The position numbers and the translations under genes are program-made. From NCBI GenBank assembly GCA_022758985.1, contig JAEMQC010000144.1, positions 1 to 6,407 on the forward strand: a stretch of DNA of 6,407 nucleotides, written 5' to 3'. Source of the DNA: Campylobacteraceae bacterium (GTDB taxonomy: Bacteria; Campylobacterota; Campylobacteria; Campylobacterales; UBA6016). The notes under the pieces are model-generated. The model had not been told where the DNA came from. It did not search any database and worked only from the letters and a program-made list of their open reading frames with translations. Of this stretch, positions 5,354 through 6,407 are shown in pieces (position 1 is the stretch's first letter; each line of letters begins with the position of its first letter).

Positions 5354-5812
5354 ATGAAAAAAACAGTATTGTTGGTAGCGCTTATAGCTTCATCGCTTTT
5401 TGCAAATACGGCCACAACGCAAACTGAAAGTGTTAAAGAAAACGTAACGGTTGAAGAAAAGAACATAGTCCTAAACAACAATAACGTTGTTACTCTATCG
5501 GTTATAGGGCAAGGCGTATCCCCCGAGCATACCATATCAAACTATCAGGCGCTAGCTTTAGCAAAAAAAGCGGCTATCGCAGATGCGTACAGAATGCTTG
5601 CCGAAAAACTAAACGGCGTAAAAGTAGAGGGTTATGATATAGTCAAAAATATGGTCGTCCAAAGATCGCAAGTAAAAACATGCGTCTCTTCAATGATAAG
5701 ACACGCAAACATAGTAGAAACAAAATGCGCAAAAGATTTCTGCGAAGTTGAAATGGAGTTAAAAGTAGTCGGAAGCAAATGGTATCCAGAATTGGTTTCT
5801 TCCTACAAATAA
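5354..5812 (+). CDS. flgP: FlgP-type flagellar basal disk protein (LPP20 family)
   Basis: FlgP in C. jejuni forms the large basal disk around the flagellar motor beneath the outer membrane and is needed for motility. This 152-residue protein has the LPP20/FlgP-like core from about residue 46 (VTLSVIGQGVSP) through a helix rich in Ala and Lys (QALALAKKAAIADAYRMLAEKLNGVKV, 65-91) to about 141. Its place between gyrA and flgQ-flgR matches C. jejuni. The signal peptide ends in SLFA at residue 17, fitting signal peptidase I. There is no lipobox cysteine: the first cysteine is C110, followed by C125 and C130. The C. jejuni protein is a lipoprotein, so this is a notable difference. AAGGA at 5344-5348 lies 5 bases before the ATG, and no other in-frame start would add a lipobox. 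The 3' end overlaps flgQ by 34 bases. Confidence 0.85.
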   Translation: MKKTVLLVALIASSLFANTATTQTESVKENVTVEEKNIVLNNNNVVTLSVIGQGVSPEHTISNYQALALAKKAAIADAYRMLAEKLNGVKVEGYDIVKNMVVQRSQVKTCVSSMIRHANIVETKCAKDFCEVEMELKVVGSKWYPELVSSYK

Positions 5813-6174
5813 TCCCTCTCGCCCTTTTTGGGGGCGATTATTACTTCACCTACTCCCTTTTTTCAAATAATTTAGTTGTAAGCTTCGAAAAGCTGCAGGT
5901 AAGCAAGAAAATGACTGCGACAGATACGAAACCTGTATTATTTTTTGAGATACAAAACGATAAAAAAGCTTTGAATGAAAAAGAGTTTGTATCTATCTAT
6001 AAAGATGAAATCATAGAGCTTATTTTAAAGAATAGAGCATCCATAAAATCAGTATCAAAAATCGACTCCGCAAACCTAACGGAACACTCTATTATAAGGA
6101 CTCTGCCGACTCTAATAAACATCGATTTTAAAGAAGATTTTGGTATTATCGGCATATACGAGCAAACCCTCTGA
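5779..6174 (+). CDS. flgQ: FlgQ-like flagellar motility protein
   Basis: FlgQ is needed in C. jejuni for motility and for stability and localisation of FlgP. This 131-residue protein is identified mainly by position between flgP and flgR. Residues 5-18 form a hydrophobic signal segment (IGFFLQIIPLALFG) with a likely cleavage near G18/G19, so the rest should be periplasmic. No cysteine is present and I recognise no catalytic motif. The ATG at 5779 lies inside flgP, giving a 34-base overlap in another frame; GGAAG at 5771-5775 lies 3 bases upstream. Without this start the signal segment would be lost, so the overlap is probably real and implies translational coupling to flgP. The stop lies 12 bases before the flgR start. 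The family assignment comes from synteny, not alignment. Confidence 0.75.
   Translation: MVSRIGFFLQIIPLALFGGDYYFTYSLFSNNLVVSFEKLQVSKKMTATDTKPVLFFEIQNDKKALNEKEFVSIYKDEIIELILKNRASIKSVSKIDSANLTEHSIIRTLPTLINIDFKEDFGIIGIYEQTL
5819..5837 (+). other. GC hairpin just after the flgP stop, within flgQ
   Basis: TCGCCC at 5819-5824 pairs perfectly with GGGCGA at 5832-5837 around a 7-base loop. The stem starts 6 bases after the flgP stop codon, inside the flgQ signal-peptide codons. It could act as an internal attenuator or protect the 3' end of an upstream processed flgP message. A clear U-tract is lacking (TTATTAC follows). Confidence 0.35.
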
Positions 6175-6186
6175 AGGTCACAAGAA

Positions 6187-6407
6187 TTGAAAATAGCGCT
6201 TGTCGAAGACGATATAAATATGCGCAAATCGCTTGAAATGGCGTTTTTGTGTTATCCAGACTACGAACTAAAGAGTTTTAAAAATCCAAAAGAAGCTCTT
6301 AAATCTATAGACAATAGTTTTGACCTGGTAATTTCCGACCTTACTATGCCGGGCATGGATGGACTGGAGTTCGTAAAAGAGCTGGACGGCAGATTTCCAG
6401 TTATTAT
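6187..6407 (+). CDS. flgR: FlgR, NtrC-type flagellar response regulator (5' part only)
   Basis: FlgR is the cytoplasmic regulator phosphorylated by the kinase FlgS that activates sigma-54-dependent flagellar rod and hook genes in Campylobacter. Only the first 73 codons and 2 bases are in the window; the frame is open to the end. They cover most of the receiver domain: acidic D8/D9 in ALVEDD and phosphoacceptor D51 in ISDLTMPGMDG, the same number as the reported C. jejuni FlgR phosphorylation site. The AAA+ domain lies outside the window. The start is TTG at 6187, supported by AAGG at 6174-6177, 9 bases upstream, and by the correct D51 numbering. It follows flgQ by 12 bases, so it probably shares its transcript. 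No long homopolymer tract of the kind causing flgR phase variation is visible in this portion. Confidence 0.85.
   Translation, partial: MKIALVEDDINMRKSLEMAFLCYPDYELKSFKNPKEALKSIDNSFDLVISDLTMPGMDGLEFVKELDGRFPVI

Noticed and set aside
5117..5812. Possible single gene (lipoprotein-FlgP fusion) interrupted by a stop codon
   Set aside because: The two parts are in the same frame with one TAA between them, but each has its own ribosome binding site and signal peptide, so they are separate genes.
6210..6215. CGATAT inside the first codons of flgR, considered as a second sigma-28 promoter
   Set aside because: It encodes the conserved Asp-Asp-Ile of the receiver domain and has no TAAA at the right distance upstream.

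Overview
The window reads as chromosomal DNA of a Campylobacter species (class Campylobacteria). The main reason is the gene order gyrA, flgP, flgQ, flgR, which is the arrangement I know from Campylobacter jejuni (Cj1027c to Cj1024c). Supporting signs are gnTAnAAT-type -10 elements, AT-rich spacers and a GyrA of Campylobacter length and type. The GC content looks moderate and extra small genes sit between gyrA and flgP, so a relative other than C. jejuni is likely. That species-level point is inference. All genes are on the + strand.

Positions 1-1937 hold a promoter and a two-gene operon: an OmpR-family response regulator and its sensor histidine kinase. They overlap by 14 bases. I tentatively name them DccR and DccS.

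Positions 1938-2385 hold a short secreted, lysine-rich protein of 48 residues with an AEKK repeat. Upstream of it is an exact TTCAC-N6-TTCAC direct repeat, which is the reported DccR operator form in C. jejuni, followed by a perfect TATAAT. This links the small periplasmic protein to the adjacent two-component system. A GC hairpin and the gyrA promoter and leader follow.

Positions 2386-4896 hold a complete gyrA (DNA gyrase subunit A) with intact catalytic residues and Ser/Asp at the two main quinolone-determining positions.

Positions 4897-6407 hold a flagellar cluster with no visible terminator after gyrA. It comprises two very small predicted lipoproteins of 59 and 72 residues, an LPP20/FlgP-type basal disk protein, FlgQ overlapping flgP by 34 bases, and the first 73 codons of flgR, the NtrC-type activator of sigma-54 flagellar genes. 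A sigma-28-like promoter (TAAA-N15-GACGATAT) lies in the gyrA-lipoprotein gap. A sigma-54-like GG-N10-GC element lies inside the first lipoprotein gene.

The most interesting points are the operator-linked cationic periplasmic peptide, and a FlgP that has a signal peptide but no lipobox cysteine while two small lipoproteins precede it in the same apparent operon. I see no mobile element, CRISPR array, tRNA or rRNA.
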